Shown: piece by piece, positions 38,239-47,217 of the stretch | How the letters are laid out: each line of letters opens with the position of its first letter | How positions within the stretch are numbered: position 1 is the first letter of the stretch | Assembly: GCA_020056225.1 (NCBI GenBank) | Contig: JAGVIE010000044.1 | Coordinates: 79,420-143,419 of the forward strand | Source of the DNA: Bacteroidota bacterium | GTDB lineage: Bacteria; Bacteroidota; Ignavibacteria; UBA10030; SZUA-254 | DNA: 64,000 nt | Direction of reading: 5' to 3' | Notes under the pieces: model-generated | Told to the model about the DNA's origin: nothing | The model's input: only the letters and a program-made list of their open reading frames with translations | The model's database searches: none | Program-made: the position numbers and the translations under genes

Positions 38239-39336
38239 TTATAATTCAGACATACGCCGGAGCGGCTTATGCATTTCTCTTCTAATGCAAATCATCTCAG
38301 CCGTAATGCTAACCGCAATCTCCTCAGCAGTTGCAGCAGCGATGTCGATGCCGATCGGTGCGTGAACAGATTTCAATCGTTCCGCCGAAATACCGCGTGC
38401 CATGAGGTGCTCATACGTTGTGAGAATTTTCCGCTTACTCCCAATCATCCCGATATACTTTGCATTCGTTTTCACCGCTTGTTCCAGCACAATCTCATCG
38501 TAATTGTGCCCACGGGTAACAATAACAATGTATGTTGATCTGGTGATTTTGAGATTACTAAATACCGAAGTAAAATCTGAAACAATTGTTTTATTGGCTT
38601 CAGGAAATCTATGAGGGTTGACATATTTCTCTCTGTCGTCAACGACTGTTACATGAAAACCGGCCATCGAAGCGGCTTGCGAAACGAATTTGGAAACATG
38701 TCCACCGCCGAAAATAATTAAGCTCGGATTTCCAACAACCGGTTCTAAAATCATCTCGCCGGATTCGAGTTTTAATCGAATGATTTCGTTCCGTTGATAA
38801 GCTTGGGAAATGGAGTGGTGGATTAATGGATTTATGGATTGTTGGAGTAGTTTATTGGTTGATTGGCTTTTAAATGTTTCAATGCTCCATTCATCCAACT
38901 CTCCACTACTCCGTTTAAAGATTACCTTGCTCTCTACTGTATTATCCTTGCTCAACAGAGTTCCAAGAACACAATCTTCCCCGTCATCTCTCAGCGATTT
39001 AATTTTCTGAAATATTGGACTAAAATCTCTCGTGATCGGTTCAATAAGAATATCTAAATTCCCACCGCAGATCAGACCGCTTTCTATGTCGTCTTCATTT
39101 AGAGAAAACGTGAGAATTTCTGCTTTGCCTGAATTATACAACCTGTTGGCGTGGAGAATTACTTCGCCCTCCATGCATCCACCGCCAACTGTTCCAATAG
39201 ATTTTGTTCCGCCATTCGTGATGAGCATTTTTGAAAAAGCAGATGCCGGTGTCGACCCTGATGTTGAGATAATAGTAGCAAGCATGATGCGATCTTCTTG
39301 CTCAAGCGCGGATAATATTTCTCGATATATGTCCAT
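38239..39336 (-). CDS. xdhC: XdhC-family molybdenum hydroxylase maturation factor
   Basis: The 365-residue protein has the XdhC/CoxI N-terminal domain (IISTSGSTPASAFSKM, then IGTVGGGCMEGEVI) and the C-terminal Rossmann domain (LIIFGGGHVSKFVSQAASMAGFHVTVVDDREKYVN, then YIGMIGSKRKI). XdhC inserts sulfurated molybdenum cofactor into xanthine-dehydrogenase-type enzymes. The linker (residues about 165-195, STNKLLQQSINPLIHHSISQ) is low-complexity and looks like inserted repeat DNA. No hydroxylase gene is in the window. Confidence 0.9.
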   Translation of the reverse strand: MDIYREILSALEQEDRIMLATIISTSGSTPASAFSKMLITNGGTKSIGTVGGGCMEGEVILHANRLYNSGKAEILTFSLNEDDIESGLICGGNLDILIEPITRDFSPIFQKIKSLRDDGEDCVLGTLLSKDNTVESKVIFKRSSGELDEWSIETFKSQSTNKLLQQSINPLIHHSISQAYQRNEIIRLKLESGEMILEPVVGNPSLIIFGGGHVSKFVSQAASMAGFHVTVVDDREKYVNPHRFPEANKTIVSDFTSVFSNLKITRSTYIVIVTRGHNYDEIVLEQAVKTNAKYIGMIGSKRKILTTYEHLMARGISAERLKSVHAPIGIDIAAATAEEIAVSITAEMICIRREMHKPLRRMSEL

Positions 39337-39379
39337 TATGTTTCAGAATACACAATTTATGTAACACAACTCTTCGTTC

Positions 39380-40378
39380 TCACATGGTCAACGCCATTAC
39401 TGCTTTACATGTATGCAATCTGTTTTCTGCTTCCGAAAATACCCGCGAATGTGGTCCATCAATCACAGCATCGGTTACTTCGTATCCGCGGTCGGCGGGC
39501 AAACAGTGCATATAAATTGAATCTTTCTTGGTTAGTTTCATTTTTTTCTCGTCGCAAATCCAGTGCTTATACTTTTTCGAGATCTCCAAAGCTTTTTCAG
39601 GTGTATGAAAAAGAGATTCTATTCCCCAAGATTTTGGGTAAACGATATGAGCACCTTCAAAAGCTTCATCCATCGAATCAACGATATCAAACTTTGTTCC
39701 ATTCTCTTTAGCGGCTTTCTTTGCGTACTCGACTTCACTGTCCATCAATTTATATTCCGGCGGATGCGCGAGAACGACATCGAGTCCGAATCGTGGCATG
39801 AGTGTAATAAGCCCTTGCGGAACGGACATCGGCTTGGCGTAACTCGGCGCGTATGCCCATGAGACGGCGATTTTTTTACCTCGAAGATTTTTTCCAAACT
39901 CTTCTCGAATCGTCATGAGATCGGCGAGCGTTTGGAACGGATGATCTATATCGCACTGCATGTTGAGAACAGGTACGGTTGCATGCTCTGCAACTTCGCG
40001 CATATACGAGTTACCTTCACCTGGGACTAAATCATGACGGATTGAAATTGCGTGTCCGTAGCTTGAAAGAATGATACCCATATCCTTCGGCGATTCACCG
40101 TGTGCAACCTGAGAAGTTTCCGCCGCAATAAAGTGAGCATGACCTCCGAGCTGTGTTGTACCGGCTTCGAACGAATTACGCGTACGAGTAGATTTATCAA
40201 AGAAGAAAAGAAAATTCGTTTTATCGGGCAGGTAGCGGTGGGGCTGACCTTTCTTAAATCTTTTTTTCAAATCGGCGGCGACTTTAAGCGCTAATTCGAT
40301 TTCTTTGACTGTCCAGTCTTTTGTTTCGATGTAATCTTTTCCGCGAACGATGTTCGGGAGTTTGGGTAGTTTTGCCAT
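39380..40378 (-). CDS. ygeW: YgeW-like knotted carbamoyltransferase
   Basis: The 332-residue protein is a carbamoyltransferase: the carbamoyl-phosphate motif FFDKSTRTRNSFEAG, a later DIDHPFQTLADLMTI and HCLPADRG. These and its overall form fit the YgeW group of unknown-substrate transcarbamylases rather than ornithine or N-acetylornithine enzymes. In E. coli ygeW lies with ygeY, xdh and mocA-like genes, and here the same partners are adjacent, which supports the assignment. It is probably part of nucleobase or allantoin-like nitrogen catabolism. Confidence 0.85.
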   Translation of the reverse strand: MAKLPKLPNIVRGKDYIETKDWTVKEIELALKVAADLKKRFKKGQPHRYLPDKTNFLFFFDKSTRTRNSFEAGTTQLGGHAHFIAAETSQVAHGESPKDMGIILSSYGHAISIRHDLVPGEGNSYMREVAEHATVPVLNMQCDIDHPFQTLADLMTIREEFGKNLRGKKIAVSWAYAPSYAKPMSVPQGLITLMPRFGLDVVLAHPPEYKLMDSEVEYAKKAAKENGTKFDIVDSMDEAFEGAHIVYPKSWGIESLFHTPEKALEISKKYKHWICDEKKMKLTKKDSIYMHCLPADRGYEVTDAVIDGPHSRVFSEAENRLHTCKAVMALTM

Positions 40379-40406
40379 TGTTTGCCTTTAAAAATAATGA
40401 TTGAAT

Positions 40407-40838
40407 TTATTTTCCAATATCTTCATTCCACAGTGTCGGCTCCTCGACAATGAATCGTTTCATTATCTCAACACATTCGGTTAAATCGAGATTGATAACT
40501 TCAACACCATGCTCACGCATAAACTTTTCAGAGCCCTGGAACGTTCACGCTTCACCGACGATCACTTTCGGAATGTTGAATTGCACAACCGCGCCCCCGC
40601 ACAAGTAGCACGGCATCAACGTAGAGTACAAAACGGTATCACGGTAACTTCCAACCCGACCGGCATTGATAAGACAATCAATTTCAGCATGCTTCATCGT
40701 GTTGTCTTCCTGCACTCGGCGGTTGTGTCCGCGTCCGATTATTTTTCCATCACGTATCAGCACCGAGCCAATTGGGATTCCGCCTTCCGATAATCCTTTC
40801 CGCGCTTCGTTAATCGCTTCCTGCATGAATTGATCCAT
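40407..40838 (-). pseudogene. yeast-type cytosine deaminase with in-frame TGA
   Basis: The frame from ATG 40838 encodes a cytidine-deaminase-fold protein close to yeast cytosine deaminase: HAE at 50-52, MPCYLC with Cys77 and Cys80 for zinc, and KVIVGEA. At codon 98 (40545-40547) stands TGA, where relatives usually have Arg; reading through gives TFQGSEKFMREHGVEV to the family's typical ending LWNEDIGK and a TAA at 40407. The tail is thus intact. A CGA-to-TGA mutation or a sequence error explains it; truncated, the product would lack the lid region. It begins two bases after the ygeY-like stop. Confidence 0.8.
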
Positions 40839-40840
40839 AT

Positions 40841-42034
40841 TTATTTTCCCAAATAAACCTTTGGAAAAGCTGCATACCACGTACTCGCTTTTACCAAATG
40901 CTCAACAGGTATTTGTTCAGTCGCCATGTGAGCATAGATTTCATTTCCGGGACCGAAACCGATACAGGGAATTTTGTGCATTCCCATCACTGCAACACCA
41001 TTTGTGCTGAAAACCCAGCGGTTTACAACTGGCTTTTGTTGGAATAATCCTTCAAATGTTTTTACACCGCTTGCAAGCACAGGATGATTTTCCGGCAGAA
41101 GCCATGTGGGATAATATTTTTTTGTCGGATAAGTTAAACCGCGCCAGCTTGGAACGGCATAATCGAGAACGACAACCTCGGCATTTGCTTTCTTCACGCT
41201 TGGTAATTCCTGAATTTCTTTGACGGCAGATTCCATCGTATCTGTTGCAGCAAGCCGTCTATCAAGATGAATTGTAGATGAATCTGCAACCGCGCAGAGG
41301 GAAGGAGATGTTGAGCGGATCTCTGCAATTGTAACTGTGCCTTTTCCAAGGAATGGTTCACCTTTCAATCGTTCATTCAGCTTTTCAATGTCTTGAATAA
41401 TCGGAGCCATTTTATAAACGGCATTATTGCCGCGTTCCGGCGCTGAGCCGTGGCAAGATATTCCTTTTACTCGAACTTCAATTTCCATTCGTCCGCGATG
41501 ACCGCGGTAAACTCCAAGGTTTGTCGGTTCGGCAATTACAACTACTTCCGGTCGTATTTTATCTTCGTTAATAATATACTGCCAGCAAAGCCCATCACAA
41601 TCTTCTTCCTGAACACTACCGACAACATATAGAGTGAAATCGTCTTCAAGTCCGAGTTCCTTGATAATTTTTCCGCCATACACAAGCGAAGCCATAGCGC
41701 CCTTCATATCGCACGCACCGCGACCGTAGATGATGCCGTCTTTCATCGCGCCTTTGAACGGGTCTATTGTCCAATTCTCAGGATTACCAACATCGACCGT
41801 ATCGATATGTGCATCCATGGCAATGATATGTTTACCTTTACCGATGCGGCCTAAAATATTTCCCATCGGATCGATAGTAATCTCATCGTACTTGCACCTT
41901 TCCATTTCTTCTTTGATGCGGTAAACTACTTTTTCTTCCTGCGAGCTTGTTGATTTTATGGCAATGATGTCACGGAGGAATTGAGAGACCTGGGATTCGT
42001 TTTGTTGTGCGGATTTTAATATTTGTTCGAACAT
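40841..42034 (-). CDS. ygeY: YgeY-like M20 family metallohydrolase
   Basis: The 397-residue protein has the M20 metal sites: MDAHIDTVDV, GRGACDMKGAMAS, SVQEEDCDGLCW and IAEPTNLGVYRGHRGRMEIEV. Its end-to-end pattern is that of the YgeY group, hydrolases linked with selenium-dependent molybdenum hydroxylase gene sets. It probably cleaves an acyl or carbamoyl amide bond in a purine- or pyrimidine-derived compound. It stands between a PduT-like shell gene and the deaminase, all in the same direction. Confidence 0.88.
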   Translation of the reverse strand: MFEQILKSAQQNESQVSQFLRDIIAIKSTSSQEEKVVYRIKEEMERCKYDEITIDPMGNILGRIGKGKHIIAMDAHIDTVDVGNPENWTIDPFKGAMKDGIIYGRGACDMKGAMASLVYGGKIIKELGLEDDFTLYVVGSVQEEDCDGLCWQYIINEDKIRPEVVVIAEPTNLGVYRGHRGRMEIEVRVKGISCHGSAPERGNNAVYKMAPIIQDIEKLNERLKGEPFLGKGTVTIAEIRSTSPSLCAVADSSTIHLDRRLAATDTMESAVKEIQELPSVKKANAEVVVLDYAVPSWRGLTYPTKKYYPTWLLPENHPVLASGVKTFEGLFQQKPVVNRWVFSTNGVAVMGMHKIPCIGFGPGNEIYAHMATEQIPVEHLVKASTWYAAFPKVYLGK

Positions 42035-42110
42035 GGATTTAATGATTTAAGATTTTGGATATATAATTGATGATTTAAGCAATTGGCCATTGACCGTTGA
42101 CATTCGAACA

Positions 42111-42662
42111 TTAGACTATTTCAGACAACAACTCTTTCCTCGGCTGAGGAATTACAACTTTATTCACTAGCAATCCTTTTGCCGCAACCACTGCAGCACC
42201 AGCATCAACCGCGGCTTGGACGGCAGCAACATCGCCGGTTAAAGTTACGAATGCCTTACCGCCCAATGCCATTGCTAATCGAAGCTCAATTAATTGTACC
42301 TTTGCCGCTTTCACTGCGGCGTCGGCAGCTTCAATGAGTGATGCAACGGAAAACGACTCTATAATACCAAGCGCTTGAAGTAAATCAACTTTGCTTGTTC
42401 CGGCAATTGCAGGGAAAACAGCGGGATGAACATTCGGTATTATAAACACATCGACGATCGATCCTTTGCCTGTGATTCCACCCGCTTGCACGCTTGCCGC
42501 AACTGCCGCAACATCGCCTCCGATGAGTACCATGTACTTCCCGGAACATATTGAGCGAGAAAGAATAATTTCCACTTCAGCGGCTTTTAACATCGCATCT
42601 GCGACCTCATAGCCGGCGGCAATACTTGATAGTTCTATAAGACCGATTGAGTTTTTTGTCAT
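42111..42662 (-). CDS. tandem BMC-domain shell protein, PduT-like
   Basis: The 183-residue protein consists of two BMC domains (about 5-85 and 97-180): IGLIELSSIAAGYEVADAMLKAAEVEI and LGIIESFSVASLIEAADAAVKAAKVQL. Cys39 (SRSICSGK) stands where PduT has the cysteine that holds a 4Fe-4S cluster at the trimer pore. The protein should form pseudo-hexameric trimers in a microcompartment shell and pass electrons through it, consistent with the PduS-like gene upstream. No other shell protein gene is in the window. Confidence 0.9.
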   Translation of the reverse strand: MTKNSIGLIELSSIAAGYEVADAMLKAAEVEIILSRSICSGKYMVLIGGDVAAVAASVQAGGITGKGSIVDVFIIPNVHPAVFPAIAGTSKVDLLQALGIIESFSVASLIEAADAAVKAAKVQLIELRLAMALGGKAFVTLTGDVAAVQAAVDAGAAVVAAKGLLVNKVVIPQPRKELLSEIV

Positions 42663-42703
42663 GGTAGTTAGCTTTTAGCTGTTTGCTTTTGGGTTTTTGA
42701 GAT

Positions 42704-43045
42704 TTAAGTAATGAGTGCATTTATCATCTTTTGTTCAGATGATAGTAGAGTAAAAATATCTAACATTTTTTCTTCGGGGATTAAGCCTATTACTTTCAAT
42801 AAGATTAATTGTGTCTCAAGCTCAAAAGATGAACCTATAGAAATTTCTAAGTAACGCTTGTACTCAATCTCACTGTTGCGGCTGCAACCCTCTGCAATAT
42901 TTGAGGGAATCGAAACAGCCGCTCGGCACATCTGTAATTTCAAACCGAACTTCTCTTCTTTGGGCAACAGTTCAACTAACTTGTAAATACAAGATGCTAT
43001 CTGAATTCCTTGCTTCCATATTTCTAAAGTTCTAAAATTTCTCAT
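42704..43045 (-). CDS. four-helix bundle protein (S23/IVS type)
   Basis: The 113-residue protein matches the four-helix bundle family first met in 23S rRNA intervening sequences: FRTLEIWKQGIQIASCIYKL, then LKLQMCRAAVSIPSNIAEGCSRNSEIEYKRYLEISIGSSFELETQL. Role unknown. It interrupts the PduS-PduT pair and is flanked on both sides by AGCTTTTAGC-like low-complexity DNA (42663-42703, 43046-43074), suggesting a recent insertion. Confidence 0.85.
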   Translation of the reverse strand: MRNFRTLEIWKQGIQIASCIYKLVELLPKEEKFGLKLQMCRAAVSIPSNIAEGCSRNSEIEYKRYLEISIGSSFELETQLILLKVIGLIPEEKMLDIFTLLSSEQKMINALIT

Positions 43046-43074
43046 CTCAAATCTTAAAAGCTAAAAGCCAATTG

Positions 43075-44391
43075 CTAAATGCTCTCTACTACAATACTTC
43101 CATCAACACTCTTCACAACCCCATCAATACTCGCGTGCACTTTCGCACCTAATTTCCCATCCGGAATTTCTCCAATTAATTGTCCGCGCTTTACCGATTC
43201 ACCAACTCGAACAGTCGGTTGCGCGGGTGTCCCGATATGTTGAGAGAGAGGAATTGAAACCTGCTTTGGTTTAGATTCTTTTTTAGTAAATACAGACGGA
43301 TGATTATACTCTTCGATCCCAAGTCGTTTCATGAGCTGCTTCAATGGTGTACGTCTGCCCTCATACATCGGATGCGGGGTGACTTCCTTCCCACCTGACC
43401 ACTTGATTCCTTTTTCTTTCAGATCAGATTTCGCAGTATCACATGCTTCTTTAGGGTATAGATTCTCCGGACATGCATACAGAGTACAAAGTCCGCAAGC
43501 ACAGCAAAGCGATGCATATTGATTCCAGATATGCTCACCGGTCATGGTAAAACCAAGACTACGCATAACTTTATGCGGCTGAACATCGTAACCTAGAACG
43601 TAGCGCGGACAAAGTTCGGTACAGTAACTGCATTGATCGCAGGCAGATTTCCCGATCCGGCGCATCGATTGTTCGGTCTTACTCTTTCGCTGGATTAGAA
43701 TATGTTCTTTCGGAAGAACGATAAGTCCGGCGGTTGTTTTTGTAATCGGCTGATCAAGGTCGAATTCCAACTTTCCCATCATAATCCCACCGACAAACAC
43801 GCCGGCATCTTTCACACTCACACCGCCCGCAAAAGCAATCGCATCTCTGAAACTCATACCAACAGGTACGACGAATGAAGTCGGATGATTAACAGCACCT
43901 GCTACCGTAATAAACTTTTCTGTTACTGGTTGATCTTCAGAGGCAAGAGTAATATTATAGAGTGTCTCGACATTACTTACCACAATTCCGATATCAAGCG
44001 GAATTCCCTGCGGAGGTATTAATCTTTTTGTCGATTCGTAAACAAGAATGAACTCATCGCCAGACGGATAAAAATCTCCAAGTAAATGAATCTTGATGCG
44101 TGAATTGTGAATCGCGCCTGAGATTGCATCAACCGCTTCTTTGTTTTTTTCTTTGATTCCGACTATACCTTTTTTCGCGCCTGTAGACTCCATGAGAAGC
44201 TTCACACCATCGACAACCTTCTCCGGGTATCGAATCATCACCTCATAATCTTTATGAATCAAAGGCTCGCACTCGGCTCCGTTAGCGATTACGTACTCGA
44301 CTTTCGATGCAGCTTTAATGTGCGCGGGAAAACCACCGCCGCCTGCACCGACTATTCCTGCCTGTCGTATTTTTTCCTGAATTTTATCCAT
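43075..44391 (-). CDS. PduS-like SLBB/4Fe-4S flavoprotein of RnfC family
   Basis: The 438-residue protein begins with the RnfC/Nqo1-like nucleotide region (GIVGAGGGGFPAHIKAA, then IANGAECEPLIHKDYEVM), an SLBB fold in the middle, two 4Fe-4S motifs (CDQCSYCTELCP and CCACGLCTLYACP), and a C-terminal barrel-sandwich segment (VRVGESVKRGQLIGEIPDGKLGAKVHASIDG). In microcompartments PduS reduces cobalamin or recycles NAD(H) and works with PduT. I start it at 44391 (MDKIQEKI); the upstream extension is not family-like. Confidence 0.87.
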   Translation of the reverse strand: MDKIQEKIRQAGIVGAGGGGFPAHIKAASKVEYVIANGAECEPLIHKDYEVMIRYPEKVVDGVKLLMESTGAKKGIVGIKEKNKEAVDAISGAIHNSRIKIHLLGDFYPSGDEFILVYESTKRLIPPQGIPLDIGIVVSNVETLYNITLASEDQPVTEKFITVAGAVNHPTSFVVPVGMSFRDAIAFAGGVSVKDAGVFVGGIMMGKLEFDLDQPITKTTAGLIVLPKEHILIQRKSKTEQSMRRIGKSACDQCSYCTELCPRYVLGYDVQPHKVMRSLGFTMTGEHIWNQYASLCCACGLCTLYACPENLYPKEACDTAKSDLKEKGIKWSGGKEVTPHPMYEGRRTPLKQLMKRLGIEEYNHPSVFTKKESKPKQVSIPLSQHIGTPAQPTVRVGESVKRGQLIGEIPDGKLGAKVHASIDGVVKSVDGSIVVESI

Positions 44392-44738
44392 ATTGCTGAA
44401 AATTGGTAACATAAAGGTAGAAAAACTTCCGGATAGATACAACCGATATAAAGACTCAACAATAAATCCGGCAAAACACTTTTTATGTTCACTGCAATAT
44501 CAGTGTTTGATAAGTTGAAGATTGAATATCTTGATTTTCTATTCTAATCTTCTTATTATACCAAATCAGATTTCTAAGCTTCTACCTTATTATCTTCTAA
44601 ACATAAAGGTGCGTTTTTCAATGACTGTTTATTTTCATTTCTAAGAGTGGAATATTCTGCTCTTCATTCGATCTTCGTTTCATACAGGCATCTTTTCTTT
44701 TTCAGATGCTATTTGTAAAATAATATTTTGGAGTTATT
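44392..44738. other. 347-bp divergent gap
   Basis: Lies between the divergent PduS-like and MFS/spermidine synthase genes and should hold promoters for both. It is AT-rich. I see no clear hairpin, riboswitch or small gene. Confidence 0.45.
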
Positions 44739-46349
44739 ATGTCGTTACTTACAATTATCGGCAAAACTGCCTTCTCGGCACAACCGGGATCCTCGAAGAA
44801 ACAAAAACCAGCTCAGGAAAAAAACGAGGGACTTCTCGGTTTGAAGGTATTAGTACTCGTGGCAGGGGCGGTTCTAATGGCTTTAGAGATCGTCGGCAGC
44901 CGTTTACTTGCACCGCATTTCGGCAACTCTGTTTACGTTTGGGGAAGTCTTATTTCCGTTTTTCTGATCGCATTATCATTAGGTTATTGGGTTGGCGGAC
45001 ATCTTGCAGATCGTAGACCATCACTTTCGTTGCTTATCGGGCTTTGCGTTGTTGTGGCGGCACTAATCTTTCTTATACCGTGGATCGGTCATCCGCTGTG
45101 CCGTTTTATTCTCGATGCAGGATTCGGAGAACAAACCGGACCTCTTGCCGCCGCAAGTATTCTTTTCCTACCTCCAAGTTTTCTACTCGGAATGGTATCA
45201 CCATTTTCAGTTAGAATTACCACGAAAAATGTTCAATCCGTGGGCAGAGCGGCTGGTTCATTGTATGCGCTTTCAACTATCGGCAGTATTATCGGCACAC
45301 TGAGCACAACATTTTTGCTTATTCCATTGGTCGGTGTATCGTCGATTCTAAAAGGACTAGGAATTACAATGGCATTGCTTCCTATAGCGGTTGCATTGAT
45401 GGGGAAAAAGAAAACCGCTACAATTGTCGCGGGCATTATAATCGCATCGATTGGTGTTTCGATCCACTCGATCCCTTCATTTCGTATTACATCAAATTCG
45501 ACGCTAATTATCGATGAAGACACACCTTATCATCATATCAGCGTAGTCGATATGGCTAATACCCAGCGCTTCCTGTTGTTCGATCGTTTCGTCGAGAGCA
45601 GTATCCAGCTTCAGCCGCCATACGCGTCAACGGTTGAGTACACAAATTACTTCCACCTTGCTTTTCTTCTGAAACCTGATCTCAAGAATACGCTCTTCAT
45701 TGGCGCGGGTGGGGGAATAGGACCGCGGACATTTTCAGCGATCAATCCCGATATGCAAATTGATGTGGTTGATATTGATCGACGTGTCCTCGAATTAGCG
45801 GAAAGTCATTTTTATATGCCCAAGTCGCCAAAGATCCACCCGATAACTTCTGATGGACGAACATTTTTTCACCGCTCGCCGGGACCATACGATTGTGTAG
45901 TGCTCGATGCATTCACCGTTGGAGGCCGCATTCCATTTCACCTGACAACACGCGAGTATTTCGAATTAGTACGTTCACATATGACGCATGACGGCATTTT
46001 CGTTATGAATATCAGCAGCGCTTTAACCGGTAAGAAAGGCGAGATATACCGCGCAGTCACGCGCACGCTTCAAGATGTTTTCCCGCGTGTGTTTATATTT
46101 GCAAACGGCTTATCTCAAAAACCCGATCGTGAACAAACACGCAACATCATACTCGTTGCAACTGTTAAACCCAACGACCTTCACAGAAATGACCTGCTCG
46201 CAACTTTACCAAATTATAAAGAACGGACATATATTACGCAGAGTATGATCAGCTTGATGATTGCAAATCTCATCGACCTCGCACCGAACCTATCTACGAC
46301 ACCTCCACTCACCGACGACCTCGCGCCTATAGAAACAATGAGTTTCTAA
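44739..46349 (+). CDS. fused MFS-type membrane/spermidine synthase-like protein
   Basis: The 536-residue protein has about seven membrane segments (35-255), with GSRLLAPHFGNSVYVWGSLISVFLIALSLGYWVGG marking the group, and a C-terminal spermidine-synthase-like domain (about 265-500: TLFIGAGGGIGPRTFSAINPDMQIDVVDIDRRVLELA, then DGRTFFHRSPGPYDCVVLDAF). It binds decarboxylated SAM or SAM-like nucleotides by analogy; the actual substrate is unknown. It is followed 184 bp later by phoB without an obvious link. Confidence 0.85.
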   Translation: MSLLTIIGKTAFSAQPGSSKKQKPAQEKNEGLLGLKVLVLVAGAVLMALEIVGSRLLAPHFGNSVYVWGSLISVFLIALSLGYWVGGHLADRRPSLSLLIGLCVVVAALIFLIPWIGHPLCRFILDAGFGEQTGPLAAASILFLPPSFLLGMVSPFSVRITTKNVQSVGRAAGSLYALSTIGSIIGTLSTTFLLIPLVGVSSILKGLGITMALLPIAVALMGKKKTATIVAGIIIASIGVSIHSIPSFRITSNSTLIIDEDTPYHHISVVDMANTQRFLLFDRFVESSIQLQPPYASTVEYTNYFHLAFLLKPDLKNTLFIGAGGGIGPRTFSAINPDMQIDVVDIDRRVLELAESHFYMPKSPKIHPITSDGRTFFHRSPGPYDCVVLDAFTVGGRIPFHLTTREYFELVRSHMTHDGIFVMNISSALTGKKGEIYRAVTRTLQDVFPRVFIFANGLSQKPDREQTRNIILVATVKPNDLHRNDLLATLPNYKERTYITQSMISLMIANLIDLAPNLSTTPPLTDDLAPIETMSF

Positions 46350-46533
46350 ACCAAACCTTCTTCCCTCGACATCATCAATTCTCGAAAGATTACTCATTAT
46401 TTCCGGTCGACTAAAAATCATTGCTATTCTTTCAACAATTCATTACAATACTGCATAATATACGAACACTCAGAATATAACACTATATTTATACGGTTTG
46501 TAAATAATCATTCACAATTGGGGTGATTTAGGA

Positions 46534-47217
46534 ATGAAAACAATTCTCGTAGTAGATGATGAAAAAGATATTGCCGACATGGTAAAATATAATCTTACTA
46601 AAGAAGGATATTCTGTTATCGTGGCGCGAAACGGCAAACAAGCCCTTGAACAAGCTAATCATCAACCGGATTTAATTTTACTCGACATCATGATGCCGGA
46701 ATATAACGGGATTGAAGTCCTGAAGCGACTGAAAAACGACGAGCGTACTAATCGAATACCCGTTATTTTCCTCACAGCGAAAGGCACTGATGTAGACGAA
46801 GTGCTCGGGCTGGAGCTTGGCGCCGATGATTACATCGTAAAACCAATCAGCATCCCGAAACTTATAGCCCGCATCAAGAACGTATTGCGAAAAAATGAGG
46901 AACCAGATAAAGGCGCAACTACTTCTATTACGGTCGGAGCGATAACGATACTTCCTTCCCATCATGTTGTACGCATCGACGATAAAGAAATATTTTTTCC
47001 AAAAAAAGAATTTGAGGTGCTGTTATACCTTGCAAAACATGCCGACATAGTTGTGAACCGCGAAACTTTACTAAATACGATCTGGGGAAGCGATGTGCGT
47101 GTAATCGATAGGACGGTTGATGTTCACATTAGAAAAATCAGAGAAAAACTTGGAAAGTATGCCGACTATATCGATACTATTAAAGGGGTTGGATACAGGT
47201 TGAAAAAATCTTTATGA
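46534..47217 (+). CDS. phoB: PhoB-like response regulator
   Basis: The 227-residue protein has a receiver domain (acidic DDEKD, phosphoacceptor in LILLDIMMP, VKP lysine) and a C-terminal winged-helix DNA-binding domain of the OmpR/PhoB class (about 130-226). Its start overlaps the next gene's start region by four bases (ATGA), coupling it to a PhoR-like kinase. The name is supported by the phosphate porin and pstS genes 10 kb away that carry a PHO-box-like array. Confidence 0.85.
   Translation: MKTILVVDDEKDIADMVKYNLTKEGYSVIVARNGKQALEQANHQPDLILLDIMMPEYNGIEVLKRLKNDERTNRIPVIFLTAKGTDVDEVLGLELGADDYIVKPISIPKLIARIKNVLRKNEEPDKGATTSITVGAITILPSHHVVRIDDKEIFFPKKEFEVLLYLAKHADIVVNRETLLNTIWGSDVRVIDRTVDVHIRKIREKLGKYADYIDTIKGVGYRLKKSL

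Noticed and set aside
30850..40547. TGA recoding (Trp, Arg or selenocysteine) suggested by two in-frame TGAs
   Set aside because: TGA ends many genes here normally, for example tkt and the polyferredoxin gene, where it is built into an ATGA overlap. The two positions need different residues (Trp and Arg), and no SECIS-like element is seen.
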